Of a stretch of 64,000 nt of DNA, positions 1-8,208 are shown one piece after another. Below the pieces are notes generated by a model. It ran no database searches and was not told the DNA's origin. It saw only the letters and a list, made by a program, of their open reading frames with translations. The position numbers and the translations under genes were made by a program. How positions within the stretch are numbered: position 1 is the stretch's first letter; each line of letters opens with the position of its first letter. This DNA is from Methanocorpusculum labreanum Z (lineage in GTDB: Archaea > Halobacteriota > Methanomicrobia > Methanomicrobiales > Methanocorpusculaceae): the NCBI RefSeq assembly GCF_000015765.1, contig NC_008942.1, forward strand, positions 1,503,921-1,567,920, in the 5' to 3' direction.

Positions 1-244
1 TGTAAACATACAGGGCTTTCAGATCGCCAGTATTCTGTCCACCAGTAATGGTGAGTAAGGCATAACCATCAGAAGTTGCATTTTGGGTTACTTTCACACC
101 AACGACATAGCTTGAGCCAATGTCCCCGGTCATGCCCATTACGACAGCCGAGATGATTGCGACAAGCACAACGGTGATTGCCACAAGGAGAATCGTACCG
201 ATAACCGGGGAAACTCCGTCATTTTTCTTTGTACTTACTTTCAT
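1..244 (-). CDS. Archaeal type IV pilin N-terminal domain protein (C-terminus beyond window edge)
   Basis: The gene starts at the ATG at 244 on the minus strand and runs off the left edge, so only about 81 residues are visible. The N-terminus has a short charged leader ending in KKNDG, followed by VSPVIGTILLVAITVVL and a long hydrophobic helix. This is the PF07790-type pilin signature, in which a class III prepilin peptidase would cut after the glycine and the helix would pack into the pilus core. The part after the helix is beta-rich and polar, as in other pilins. It is the same family as the six-gene cluster near 58-62 kb, but it has its own upstream region. Subunit type and full length cannot be judged. 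Confidence 0.85.
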   Translation of the reverse strand, partial: MKVSTKKNDGVSPVIGTILLVAITVVLVAIISAVVMGMTGDIGSSYVVGVKVTQNATSDGYALLTITGGQNTGDLKALYVY

Positions 245-452
245 AATATGCAATTTAGTTTTGTATCGAATTGATGATAAAGGTATCCCTCGTGTAACAT
301 CCAGAATAACTGTAATATTATCATGATTTTTCGTGGAAATAACGGATTTGAACATCAATGATGAGAAGTTACCCATAATAGTTATGATGACCGGACCGCT
401 AACCCTGAAAAAAAGAAGTCATCCAAGATATGGATGATACCCATTCGCGAAA

Positions 453-804
453 TTACACGAGGTTAATCGTGCCGGTATAGATCGTCTGATCCCCATCGGA
501 GAAGGTTCTAACAACTCAGATAACATCCTATCAAAAACTATGAGAAAAAGTGATAGTCAATCAAATCACATCAGGTGTACCTATCCACCAATACGTTTGA
601 AGAGAGTTAATCTATGTAGTAATTATTCGGACCGGTTTTTAGACTGGGGTAACTACTAAACTGATTTTTTGTCCCTAGTATAGCATAGTACTGATCTCCC
701 ATACCATTCGGGGAAGGAGCGGGGGCTTCATTGCCGGAAAGAGAGGGTCACGCGTTTCCAAGAATAATATGTTTGTTAGATGCACCTCCTGCCGTTCCCA
801 GATT
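453..804 (-). pseudogene. Probable decayed pilin or surface protein gene
   Basis: Between the edge pilin and the first modular pilin lie about 690 bases without an intact gene. On the minus strand, one frame from about 804 to 607 reads like a secreted archaeal protein (small, polar, Asn/Gly/Pro rich, for example GNEAPAPSPNGMGDQYY) but contains a TGA and ends at a TAA at 607. A different frame then gives TFSDGDQTIYTGTINLV before a TAA at 453, which resembles pilin C-terminal ends in this window such as GKQIQKGTITIN. Several stops separate the pieces. This is a judgement from residue style rather than an alignment; the rest of 245-938 shows nothing recognisable. Confidence 0.3.
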
Positions 805-938
805 TCATAGGGTATCATTTTTTGTTCACAGCATTCAGCAAAAAGTCAAATATAGTCCACACTATTTCCCCTTAAAAAACAAACGCCCAAGTATCTTGGA
901 AAATATGTTACATTACCCCGTAATACAGATAGCAGAAA

Positions 939-2231
939 CTACCACCCATAAGCAGATTTTTCATCATCATAAACTGTAGCGATCTCCGCTGATGTAAGTG
1001 CAAACGGGATTTCATACGAGGCATCACAGTAAAAGCGGTTGGTTTCACTCCATGTAGTTACTCCATTGACATCCAATAATGTACCGGAAGCACCCTCGCC
1101 CATTTCTTTCTCTCCATTAAAATAAATTATGAGATTATCCGACGCATCATTCTCTTCGTATGTTCCGGCAACGTGATACCAGGTATTTTTCTTTGGAATG
1201 CGAACATATGAATAGACGGTCTCAGAACCCCACCAATCATCCGTATATATCTGCATACTATATCCTTGTATGCTCGAGGGAATCAATAACCTCCATTGAT
1301 ACGAGCCCAAGCTCGCATTGCTTCCAAACACACCGGTACGAGAGGTTCTATCGCTTTTAACCCACGTCATCGCGGTAACTCCCGGATTTCTTACGCTGAA
1401 CGTCTTCGTAGAACTATTCGTGCCGGAACTATTTGTCACGGTCAGCGTGACGGGATACAATCCTGTATCGTCAAACCGCATTTCTGTAACCCTGTCATAA
1501 GGATCTGAAACATCAACTCCGATTGATGACCAGAAATAGGTAACATCGGCGCCATTCTCGACTGCAGTAAACTCAACATCAGTATACCGATCCCACCACC
1601 AAGGCCACCATATCCATCCCTCATCAGTAATGACATACGCATCAGCAGTGAGCCAGGACGGAAGACTTGAATGCGGGACCTCAGAACCAAAGTCTACCTC
1701 CCACGTAAATGTTGCATCGGGCAAACCGGACGGTGTCGGAGTGGGTGTGGGGGTTGGGGTTGGGGTCAGAGTAGGAGTGGGGGTCGGCGTTAGTGTGGGA
1801 GTGGGAGTTTCAGTAGGAGATTCAGTGGGAGTAGGGACCACGAGACCTGAACCCCGATACAACAACTGTTCTCGACCAAGAGTATCTAAGGACAAGATGG
1901 TTAGATTTGTAACAACACAATCCCAAGGTAGTGTAATCGCCTGACCTGTTCGCCACTCAGTCCACGTATCATCAGAATCTATTTGGATCGCATTGGTGAT
2001 ATCATCACCGTTATCATAAAACGTTAATCGATCCTTATACAGAACATCCCCGCCGCCGTGATACAGCATCTGAGAATCAGCTGACAGTATAAACTGCACA
2101 TTCGGCGTACTGTCAACAGCGTTCTGGGTGGCTTTCGAGAGGGTCAGACCGATTACAGAAGCTGCGAGAACGACCAGAAGCAAGAGAATAACGACTCCAA
2201 TAACACTGGATACTCCTGAGTTATTGGGCAT
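939..2231 (-). CDS. Modular pilin-adhesin: pilin N-terminus, TP-rich linker, PKD-like and LamG-like domains
   Basis: The chosen start (ATG at 2231) has a GGTGGTG ribosome site just upstream and gives the leader PNNSG before VSSVIGVVILLLLVVLAAS, a type IV pilin N-terminus. An upstream in-frame ATG at 2294 would put the pilin signal in the middle of the protein and is rejected. Residues 1-130 form a module shared with the next gene, 131-169 a Thr-Pro repeat linker, about 170-285 a PKD-like beta domain (TGLYPVTLTVTNSSG), and about 285-430 a LamG-like fold (NTWYHVAGTYE, LIIYFNGE). LamG and PKD domains commonly bind glycans or other surfaces. It is probably a pilus-tip or surface adhesin; the partner is unknown. 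It is the last gene of the operon read leftward from 6310. Confidence 0.85.
   Translation of the reverse strand: MPNNSGVSSVIGVVILLLLVVLAASVIGLTLSKATQNAVDSTPNVQFILSADSQMLYHGGGDVLYKDRLTFYDNGDDITNAIQIDSDDTWTEWRTGQAITLPWDCVVTNLTILSLDTLGREQLLYRGSGLVVPTPTESPTETPTPTLTPTPTPTLTPTPTPTPTPTPSGLPDATFTWEVDFGSEVPHSSLPSWLTADAYVITDEGWIWWPWWWDRYTDVEFTAVENGADVTYFWSSIGVDVSDPYDRVTEMRFDDTGLYPVTLTVTNSSGTNSSTKTFSVRNPGVTAMTWVKSDRTSRTGVFGSNASLGSYQWRLLIPSSIQGYSMQIYTDDWWGSETVYSYVRIPKKNTWYHVAGTYEENDASDNLIIYFNGEKEMGEGASGTLLDVNGVTTWSETNRFYCDASYEIPFALTSAEIATVYDDEKSAYGW
1735..1839 (-). repeat. Thr-Pro linker tandem repeat (first modular pilin)
   Basis: On the plus strand the DNA is a run of GTN-GGN units (for example GTTGGGGTTGGGGT). 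On the coding strand it encodes alternating Thr and Pro residues joining the shared pilin module to the PKD-like domain. Such short-unit arrays can change length by slippage and can align with the sister array at 3616-3720. Confidence 0.8.
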
Positions 2232-2232
2232 A

Positions 2233-2480
2233 TCAGCACCACCTGTCATCAACACCACACATTGGCGTGATGATAGTACAATATATCTGCTCATCTGACA
2301 GCGGAGTTATTTCCATACTGGCTTCTGTTAGTAAGGACATATTACTTGTGATAGATTATGCCTTCAACTTGACATAGTATTTTTGTTTTGATGAAAAACA
2401 GATACTATATCCGTAAATTCCACTCATCATCGGGAGTATATGTAATAGGCAAGGCAGACCTCAGGCATTCGAGAAGTGCG
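2233..2480 (-). pseudogene. Frameshifted relic of the 3' end of a minor-pilin gene (copy of 4123-4938)
   Basis: This stretch aligns with the 3' part of the gene at 4123-4938. Plus-strand 2311-2400 matches 4191-4290 with one single-base length difference. The translated end (IYCTIITPMCGVDDRWC then TGA) parallels IYLTVIKPVYDVDVRRY of the intact gene, and in both cases the stop codon is followed within a few bases by the ATG of a modular pilin. Upstream, ATCACAAGTA and other blocks match but the reading frame shifts and meets stops, so no product is possible. Similarity fades near 2480. It is the remnant of a duplicated [minor pilin + modular pilin] unit. Confidence 0.75.
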
Positions 2481-2548
2481 GCTTCAAAATATCTCAGAGC
2501 TGGTTCATGGAAGAGATATTTTCATACTCGATAGAGGGAAGGGGATTA

Positions 2549-4120
2549 TTAATCCGCATAATAATAAGAATTCCCATGCTTCTTAAGAGTAATTATCCAA
2601 GTGGGAATGGAATTTGTTGAATCAATGGTTGCATACACCTGGTTTCCAATATTCCCCGCTGTATTCCCGGCAATAGAGTTCCCACCCATAGTATAGCTTC
2701 CTGAATTAAAGAGTCCTCCACCATTTATCGTAGCGGTATTCCCGGATATAGCTCCCCCAAAAAAGGGGATGGTTCCTTCATTATAGATACCACCGCCATA
2801 TTGAGCCTGATTATCAGAAACCGTAGATGTCCAGGAAAATGTATAGGTACCTGCATTGTACACCCCCCCGCCGGATATTGATGCGGAATTTCCTGAGATA
2901 GTACCGGTTGTCGTCATGGTCCCGTCATTATAAATACCACCGCCATATTTTGCAGAGTTATTTGTTATTGGACCTTTAATCGACACGCCGCTCAAGCCAG
3001 CATTATAAATACCGCCGCCTTTTTCCAAGGCAACATTATCTCTGATAATATTATCTGAAGATAGTGTGATCGCACCAATATTATATATACCGCCGCCATT
3101 ATTTGCAGTATTATTATAGATTATCAGTCCTGTGCTAACATAAACCGAACCTTCATTATGAAGGGCACCTCCATTCCCTGCCGGGTTGGTATTATTTATC
3201 AGTGTAATATGGCCATGCACATCCAGAGACCCGCTGGAGGTTACTGAAAGAAGAGGGGCAGCCCCATGACCCATTCCATCAAGCTTGAGATTGGCCCCGG
3301 CTGTTACCAGCTCAGCATCTGAGGATATCACAAGAAGCTCTCCCTCATACCCAGGAGCGCGGGTAAACGGTACCTCTGTAAGAGTACCCGTCCCACCATA
3401 AGTAATTAGGGTGACCGTCCCCATCCCCTCCGTTATAAGAATCGGTTCACGCCCAATCGGGACAGCACCAAAGAAACCGATCTGATTGCCGCCATAAGTC
3501 AAGGCCACATCCGCCCCGTACAATGCGTTCGACCAGTTGTTGAGCGACTCAACCAACTCCCCAACCGTCGCAAACCCATCAGCATGATCGCTGCCGACGG
3601 TATAATACGGGTTGGGAGTTGGTTCCGGAGTCGGCGTGGGCGTTACCGTTGGAGTAGGAGTTGTCGGAGTGGGTGTCGGAGTTACCGTTGGTGTGGAGGT
3701 TGTGGTGGGCGTCGGCAAAGGTGTCACGGCAACGCCCGAACCCCGATACAACAACTGGTCACGGCCCAACGTATCTAGAGCGATGATCGTAAGGTTTGCA
3801 ACATAATAGTCATCAGGCAGTTCGATCGCCTGACCAGTACGCCACTCGGTCCAGGTAGTCATGGAATCAATACTGACGGTGTCTGTTATATCAACGCCGT
3901 TAGCATATAATTTCAATCGATCCTTGTACAGAACATCACCACCGCCGTGATACAGCATCTGGGGATCAACCGAAGGGATAAACTGAACATTCGGCGTACT
4001 TTCAACAGCGTTTTGCGTAGCTGCCGAAAGGGTCAGACCGATAACGGAAGCTGCGAGAACAACCAGAAGCAAGAGAAGAACAACACCGACAACACTGGAA
4101 ACACCGAATTCATTTTTCAT
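2549..4120 (-). CDS. Modular pilin-adhesin: pilin N-terminus, TP-rich linker, beta-helix of GGG-I-N repeats
   Basis: Starts at 4120, two bases after the upstream stop, with a GGAG site. The N-terminal ~130 residues (leader KNEFG, helix VSSVVGVVLLLLLVVLAAS, then a polar domain ending LLYRGSG) are nearly the same as in the neighbouring modular pilin. A Thr-Pro linker covers about 131-170. The remainder (about 350 residues) contains repeated GGGIYN / GGGVYN / GGALHN motifs spaced about 25-30 residues apart, typical of polymorphic-membrane-protein-like right-handed beta-helices. These usually serve as adhesins or passenger domains. It is Asn/Ser/Thr rich with many N-glycosylation sequons. Probable surface-exposed pilus-linked adhesin; the ligand is unknown. 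Confidence 0.87.
   Translation of the reverse strand: MKNEFGVSSVVGVVLLLLLVVLAASVIGLTLSAATQNAVESTPNVQFIPSVDPQMLYHGGGDVLYKDRLKLYANGVDITDTVSIDSMTTWTEWRTGQAIELPDDYYVANLTIIALDTLGRDQLLYRGSGVAVTPLPTPTTTSTPTVTPTPTPTTPTPTVTPTPTPEPTPNPYYTVGSDHADGFATVGELVESLNNWSNALYGADVALTYGGNQIGFFGAVPIGREPILITEGMGTVTLITYGGTGTLTEVPFTRAPGYEGELLVISSDAELVTAGANLKLDGMGHGAAPLLSVTSSGSLDVHGHITLINNTNPAGNGGALHNEGSVYVSTGLIIYNNTANNGGGIYNIGAITLSSDNIIRDNVALEKGGGIYNAGLSGVSIKGPITNNSAKYGGGIYNDGTMTTTGTISGNSASISGGGVYNAGTYTFSWTSTVSDNQAQYGGGIYNEGTIPFFGGAISGNTATINGGGLFNSGSYTMGGNSIAGNTAGNIGNQVYATIDSTNSIPTWIITLKKHGNSYYYAD
3616..3720 (-). repeat. Thr-Pro linker tandem repeat (second modular pilin)
   Basis: Same kind of GTN-GGN run on the plus strand as at 1735-1839, coding alternating Thr-Pro on the minus strand. 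It sits exactly between the shared N-terminal module and the unique beta-helix, so it marks the boundary where the two paralogues stop resembling each other. Confidence 0.8.
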
Positions 4121-4122
4121 AT

Positions 4123-4938
4123 CTAATATCTCCTGACATCGACATCATAGACTGGCTTGATGACCGTAAGATAAATCACCCCTCCCGGCGGCGGAGTTAT
4201 TTGCAGAGTAGCTGTTATCGGTGACGGCATCGTACTTGTGATAGATACACCTTCGCTCTGATATAGTATCTGTGTTTCGTTGAAAAAGGTGCTCCAAAGG
4301 ACAGCATCCCACTGCTTTTCAGCGGTATAAGTTATAGTGAGCATCTGATCCTGCGGCGCATTCACATAGGTTGAGATAGAAGAGACAAGACCTGTCTCCA
4401 CCGGAATTCCTTCGGAACTTCCAACAGCAAAAACACCATGCATTTCCGGAACTATCATTGTGATATCAAGATCAGACCCGTCTTTATCTATATTGATTGA
4501 TGGCGGTGTCACCCACACAGCGGAGCCGTAATCGTTTCGAAATACGCCGCCCCCTTCGTAACCGACCCGGGTATTCGTCGTCCCAAATGTTGTATACAAC
4601 CTGCTGATATCATATGTATTTTCGGTGCTGCCAAGCAGAATACGGAGAGTCCCCACATCCTCCTCCATAAAGAGGGCCCCGTCGGCATAGGCAGATGCGG
4701 CAGGAATCAGCATACTGATGTTCAATCCGGTCATGTCATGAACACGCTGATTATCAACAGCAATTTTGTAGTCAAGGAAAGAATTCGTCACCTCAATAGC
4801 ATGATAATCCTCCGCATCCCTGATCTGCTCAGGCACGCCGATGACCGCCCACATCCCGATGATCATCGCGATGACCAATAAGACCATCACAAAACCAACC
4901 GCCATGGAAAGACCGGAATCATTTTTTGTGGCCATCAT
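4123..4938 (-). CDS. Minor-pilin-like membrane protein, third gene of pilin operon
   Basis: The ATG at 4938 overlaps the stop of the preceding gene (TGATG), which decides the start over the ATG at 4965. The leader ATKNDSG is followed by LSMAVGFVMVLLVIAMIIGMWAVIG, a class III prepilin-like helix, then an about 230-residue extracytoplasmic domain of beta-strand character. It resembles the two upstream genes in general plan (D-S/D-G-L/V-S/A leader, internal YEGGG or YDGG motif around a membrane-distal segment). Probably a minor pilin or pseudopilin of the same structure. Family name not recognised. A broken copy of its 3' end lies at 2233-2480. Confidence 0.8.
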   Translation of the reverse strand: MMATKNDSGLSMAVGFVMVLLVIAMIIGMWAVIGVPEQIRDAEDYHAIEVTNSFLDYKIAVDNQRVHDMTGLNISMLIPAASAYADGALFMEEDVGTLRILLGSTENTYDISRLYTTFGTTNTRVGYEGGGVFRNDYGSAVWVTPPSINIDKDGSDLDITMIVPEMHGVFAVGSSEGIPVETGLVSSISTYVNAPQDQMLTITYTAEKQWDAVLWSTFFNETQILYQSEGVSITSTMPSPITATLQITPPPGGVIYLTVIKPVYDVDVRRY

Positions 4939-5576
4939 CACTGCAACCCCATAGTAAATACGCATAAATGATCTACATCTGAAGAACCCGGGGTCGGATC
5001 GATGATTTCTTTCAGCCGGTAATTCAACGTGGCAACACCAGAGCCGCCGATGACTGTCTCGGGAACGTCGGCAGTATTAACTACAACGACATAGCTCCCC
5101 GATCCAAAATCAGAACCGGAAAGAATAACACGATCATTCTGAGAAAGAGTGCCGCCGTCATAGAGGATATTGATTTCTTCAGCATACATGTTAGAAGAAG
5201 TGTAGAGGATCTCCACTGTAGCATACGTTTCGCTTCCACGCGTATACATACTGCCGTATTGCAGAGTTACCGTGCCAAATGACGCGGCCAGCAAAAGATT
5301 TGGAAAGACCGTGACTTCGGTTCGATCAGCTGCAGGGGATAGCGTAAAAACCGCCTGCCGGGTGATACCAGTGGAGTTCGACAACCAGACGGTATCCACA
5401 TCAGCTTTCATCTGGGCAAACTCAAGAAAAACATCACCGTTATGCACCTGTTCGGCATTAGTTCCCATTATCGGAAAAGCAATCAGCACCCACATTATTA
5501 TAACAAGAATAAGGACGGTTAAAATCAGCGCCACACTGACAACTTCCGAAAGACCGGAATCGGCATTTTTGTTCAT
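4938..5576 (-). CDS. Minor-pilin-like membrane protein, second gene of pilin operon
   Basis: Starts by an ATGA overlap with the upstream stop, so translation is probably coupled. The leader MNKNADSG precedes LSEVVSVALILTVLILVIIMWVLIAF, a single prepilin-like hydrophobic helix at the N-terminus. The remaining ~165 residues are polar with an ILYDGGTLSQND segment also seen in the upstream protein as IVYDGGAVFRG. It lacks the VSPVVG sequence of PF07790 pilins but keeps the Gly-hydrophobic-Ser/Ala-Glu pattern needed for class III signal processing. Likely a minor pilin; the exact role is unknown. Confidence 0.8.
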   Translation of the reverse strand: MNKNADSGLSEVVSVALILTVLILVIIMWVLIAFPIMGTNAEQVHNGDVFLEFAQMKADVDTVWLSNSTGITRQAVFTLSPAADRTEVTVFPNLLLAASFGTVTLQYGSMYTRGSETYATVEILYTSSNMYAEEINILYDGGTLSQNDRVILSGSDFGSGSYVVVVNTADVPETVIGGSGVATLNYRLKEIIDPTPGSSDVDHLCVFTMGLQ

Positions 5577-6310
5577 TGAGGACCTCCTGCCGCAACCTCA
5601 TACTTGACCACGGTAACGGTATCGAATGTTCCGACAAAATCGTTCCAGGGATTATCCGGATCTGGCTGGTATAATGCTACAGTCGCATCAGGGTAGATCT
5701 CATAGTCAAGATATTTGTATGTCAGACTCAGGGGAATATTTCCAAGGATCTGCTGTTCACCGTAGTTCGAAGGGACGGTCACAAGGACAAGGTCCGAAGA
5801 TCCCGCAGACGGGGGAAGAAAAACATACGGCGCCGCATTTTTCTTTCCACGGAAAACCGCTCCGCCGTCATAGACGATACGGATATCCGGAGCATAATAG
5901 TTTGCAGAGTTATAGGTTATTTTGAGAGCGGAAACCGCAGTTTGCGTACTACCTGTCGGCAGAGTCTGATTGATCCAAAACGCCGTTCCGTTGCTAACAG
6001 TGATCGTCCCGGTACCAACAGGCGGGGATAAAAACAACAAACCTGACAACTCCGTCCCTTCCACAGGAGATGGAGAGAGGACACGACTTACATTTATGCC
6101 GGTCTGTTCCGTTGTCCAGAGCAGATCAATCCCATATTTGATGTCAGCAATTTCTTCAGTGACCACACGGGCATGTTCCGTCTCGACCGCATTTCCTTGT
6201 GACGGAATATACACGAGAATCCACACAGCCGCAACTGCCACGATCAAAGCGATAATCAGGATAAATCCAATTACTTCGGCGACGCCGTCATCAGCTGTAT
6301 GCGCATTCAT
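5573..6310 (-). CDS. Minor-pilin-like membrane protein, first gene of pilin operon
   Basis: The ATG at 6310 is preferred over an upstream in-frame ATG at 6406. It gives the leader MNAHTADDG followed by VAEVIGFILIIALIVAVAAVWILVYI, a prepilin-type signal. A TATA-like CACTATAGAAT near 6350 lies about the right distance upstream for an mRNA beginning just before the start. The ~205-residue outer part contains IRIVYDGGAVFRG, shared with the next gene. The three overlapping genes 6310-4123 then lead into the two modular pilins, so they probably form one transcript making one surface structure. No ATPase or platform gene is adjacent. Confidence 0.8.
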   Translation of the reverse strand: MNAHTADDGVAEVIGFILIIALIVAVAAVWILVYIPSQGNAVETEHARVVTEEIADIKYGIDLLWTTEQTGINVSRVLSPSPVEGTELSGLLFLSPPVGTGTITVSNGTAFWINQTLPTGSTQTAVSALKITYNSANYYAPDIRIVYDGGAVFRGKKNAAPYVFLPPSAGSSDLVLVTVPSNYGEQQILGNIPLSLTYKYLDYEIYPDATVALYQPDPDNPWNDFVGTFDTVTVVKYEVAAGGPQ

Positions 6311-6425
6311 AGTGCCTAAATTATGATTATTGTGTAGTTTTGCTGTGAACACTATAGAATACTTCTGGATAAGGAATATGAACCGTGGCGCAATGCATAT
6401 AAGCAAAAACCGAGTACATACTTAT

Positions 6426-6605
6426 ATGGATAAAACAGGACTTATCACTCTGATTGTAGGTATTATTCTTCTTGCTCTCGGCATTCTTGGGATCTGGTTC
6501 AACCTTGATCTGTTCATTCAGTTCGTACTCGGAGGATTCGGACTTGTTCTTGCCTTATGCGGTCTTGGTGCAATCCTTCTGGGCATTCTGATGCTCAAAG
6601 AATAA
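6426..6605 (+). CDS. Small two-helix membrane protein (59 aa)
   Basis: The ATG at 6426 lies 23 bases after a TATA box (CATATAAG, 6396-6403), so the mRNA is probably leaderless; the longer frame from 6330 would start upstream of the promoter. The protein is two hydrophobic helices (TGLITLIVGIILLALGILG and a second from about 30 to 55) with a short loop and a KE end. Function unknown. It ends eight bases before the DNA glycosylase gene and could be co-transcribed with it. Confidence 0.7.
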   Translation: MDKTGLITLIVGIILLALGILGIWFNLDLFIQFVLGGFGLVLALCGLGAILLGILMLKE

Positions 6606-6613
6606 CTTTTTTT

Positions 6614-7456
6614 ATGCAGACTTTTTCTCTCAAAGACACCCCATTTCAGCTTGATCTGACGGTTTCCTGCGGACAGGCATTTCGGTGGCGGCAGTATAAC
6701 GGATTCTGGTATGCCCCTGTCGGAGACAAAATCTGGAAGATCAGACAGGAAAGAGATCTTCTTTTGTATGATGGACCGACCGAGAAAGAACTCATCAGAT
6801 ACTTTGGTCTTGATATCCCCCTTGACGATATCCTAACGGATATAGACAGGGACCCCCTGATCCACGCAGCGATCCGCCGCTGCCTGGGTCTTCGGATTAT
6901 CAGGCAGGATCCGTGGGAGTGTCTGATTTCGTATATCTGCGCGACCTGTGCCAATATTCCGGGCATTATGATGCGAATAGAGAATCTCTCTGAGAGATAC
7001 GGTAACAAAATCGAAATGGACGAAATGACGTTCCACACGTTTCCAGACGCAAAGCGCCTCGCTGAAGAGGAGATGTGTTCGATACGGACATGTAAAGTGG
7101 GATATCGCGACGCATACATCTGCGGGGCGGCAGAAATGGCTGCATCCGATGCCAACTGGGCTGAGAAAATTGCAGGCATGCCCTATCCCGAGGCACATGA
7201 GAAGCTTATGAGGCTGAACGGAGTCGGGCCAAAGGTGGCAGACTGCGTACTGTTGTTTGGCTTTGAAAAATACGAGGCGTTCCCTGTCGATGTGTGGATC
7301 GAACGTATCCTTAGGACAAAGTATCTCGGCGGAACACGAAAACTCTCCTATAAGAGGGCAGGATCATTTGCCAGAGAACATTTCGGTCAGTATGCGGGGT
7401 ATGCCCAGGAGTATTTGTTTGGGGTACGGGAGGAGATCGGCAGAAAAGGTGAATAA
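6614..7456 (+). CDS. ogg: 8-oxoguanine DNA glycosylase/AP lyase, OGG1-like
   Basis: A bifunctional base-excision enzyme of the HhH-GPD superfamily that removes oxidised guanine and nicks the abasic site. The hairpin LNGVGPKVADCVLLFG carries the Schiff-base lysine (K207), and PVDVW carries the catalytic aspartate (D226). The 19-residue spacing equals that of K249/D268 in human OGG1. The N-terminal part has the OGG_N-like pattern CGQAFRWRQ. The 280-residue length fits archaeal OGG proteins. The start at 6614 is chosen because upstream residues fall inside the preceding gene in another frame. No iron-sulfur cysteine motif of the Nth type is seen. Confidence 0.9.
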   Translation: MQTFSLKDTPFQLDLTVSCGQAFRWRQYNGFWYAPVGDKIWKIRQERDLLLYDGPTEKELIRYFGLDIPLDDILTDIDRDPLIHAAIRRCLGLRIIRQDPWECLISYICATCANIPGIMMRIENLSERYGNKIEMDEMTFHTFPDAKRLAEEEMCSIRTCKVGYRDAYICGAAEMAASDANWAEKIAGMPYPEAHEKLMRLNGVGPKVADCVLLFGFEKYEAFPVDVWIERILRTKYLGGTRKLSYKRAGSFAREHFGQYAGYAQEYLFGVREEIGRKGE

Positions 7457-7575
7457 CATGATTATCTGCTTGATTTCACATCATTTTTTGGTAAAAACTC
7501 ATTTTTGGTAGAAATTATCACGGCTGACACCATACGTTCGACACATATAAGATACCATAGATACCAGATGTATGG

Positions 7576-8196
7576 ATGAAAAATCTGCTGCTCATCCTTG
7601 CCGTTATCATAGTAATGATCAGTTCGGCAGGGTGTGTGAGCACATCCCAGAATATCGTCGGCACCTGGACGAGCGAAAAGCTCACCGATTTTCCCGCCCC
7701 AAATGTGACCCAGATCGTAATCATGTTCAATCCCGGCGGAAAAGGGACCGAAACCTGGGTGTATGATGACGGAGCTGATTACGTCTCCAATATGACCTGG
7801 ATACAAAATGAAGACGGATCCTATGCATACGCATATGACTCATGGTTAACAACCGTCTCGGAAGACAGCATGTATGCCACCGATGAAGAGGGACGCACCT
7901 TTGTCAGGGAAGAGGGAGATCCCCTTGATGGATACGTCGGGACATGGAAAACCATTAACGAATATGAATACAACGGGATGCTCTATACGATAAAAAATGA
8001 GATATATGCCAACTACACGGGTCTTTCATTCTGGACGGATCAGTATGGAGTCTCTGACAAACCGTGGGAAATGGTCTGGTACCCCTACAAAGAAAACGCG
8101 TATATTAATTATTACGAAGAGGCATTGATCCACTTTACCATCCTCCCTGACGGAACCGGGACAGACAATTATAATATAAGCTATACGAAATCGTAA
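7576..8196 (+). CDS. Secreted lipoprotein of unknown function
   Basis: The N-terminus is a lipoprotein signal: KNLLLILAVIIVMIS followed by the lipobox SSAGC, so the mature protein would be anchored by a lipidated cysteine at about residue 20. The mature ~185 residues look like two copies of a lipocalin-like beta unit; NIVGTWTSEKL and GYVGTWKTINEY are parallel starts of repeats. A TATA box (ACACATATAA, 7541-7550) sits 25 bases upstream, which suggests leaderless translation. Ligand unknown. It converges on srp54 with a 12-base gap. Confidence 0.75.
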   Translation: MKNLLLILAVIIVMISSAGCVSTSQNIVGTWTSEKLTDFPAPNVTQIVIMFNPGGKGTETWVYDDGADYVSNMTWIQNEDGSYAYAYDSWLTTVSEDSMYATDEEGRTFVREEGDPLDGYVGTWKTINEYEYNGMLYTIKNEIYANYTGLSFWTDQYGVSDKPWEMVWYPYKENAYINYYEEALIHFTILPDGTGTDNYNISYTKS

Positions 8197-8208
8197 TAAA
8201 AAACGAGT

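Noticed and set aside
731-979. Plus-strand frame of 82 codons upstream of the modular pilin end
   Set aside because: No ribosome site, no recognisable domain, and it overlaps the end of the well-supported minus-strand pilin gene.
1630-1944. Plus-strand frame of Gly-Val repeats opposite the Thr-Pro linker (also 3612-3806)
   Set aside because: It is the antisense of the TP-coding repeat; the coding strand carries a complete domain protein with a signal and ribosome site.
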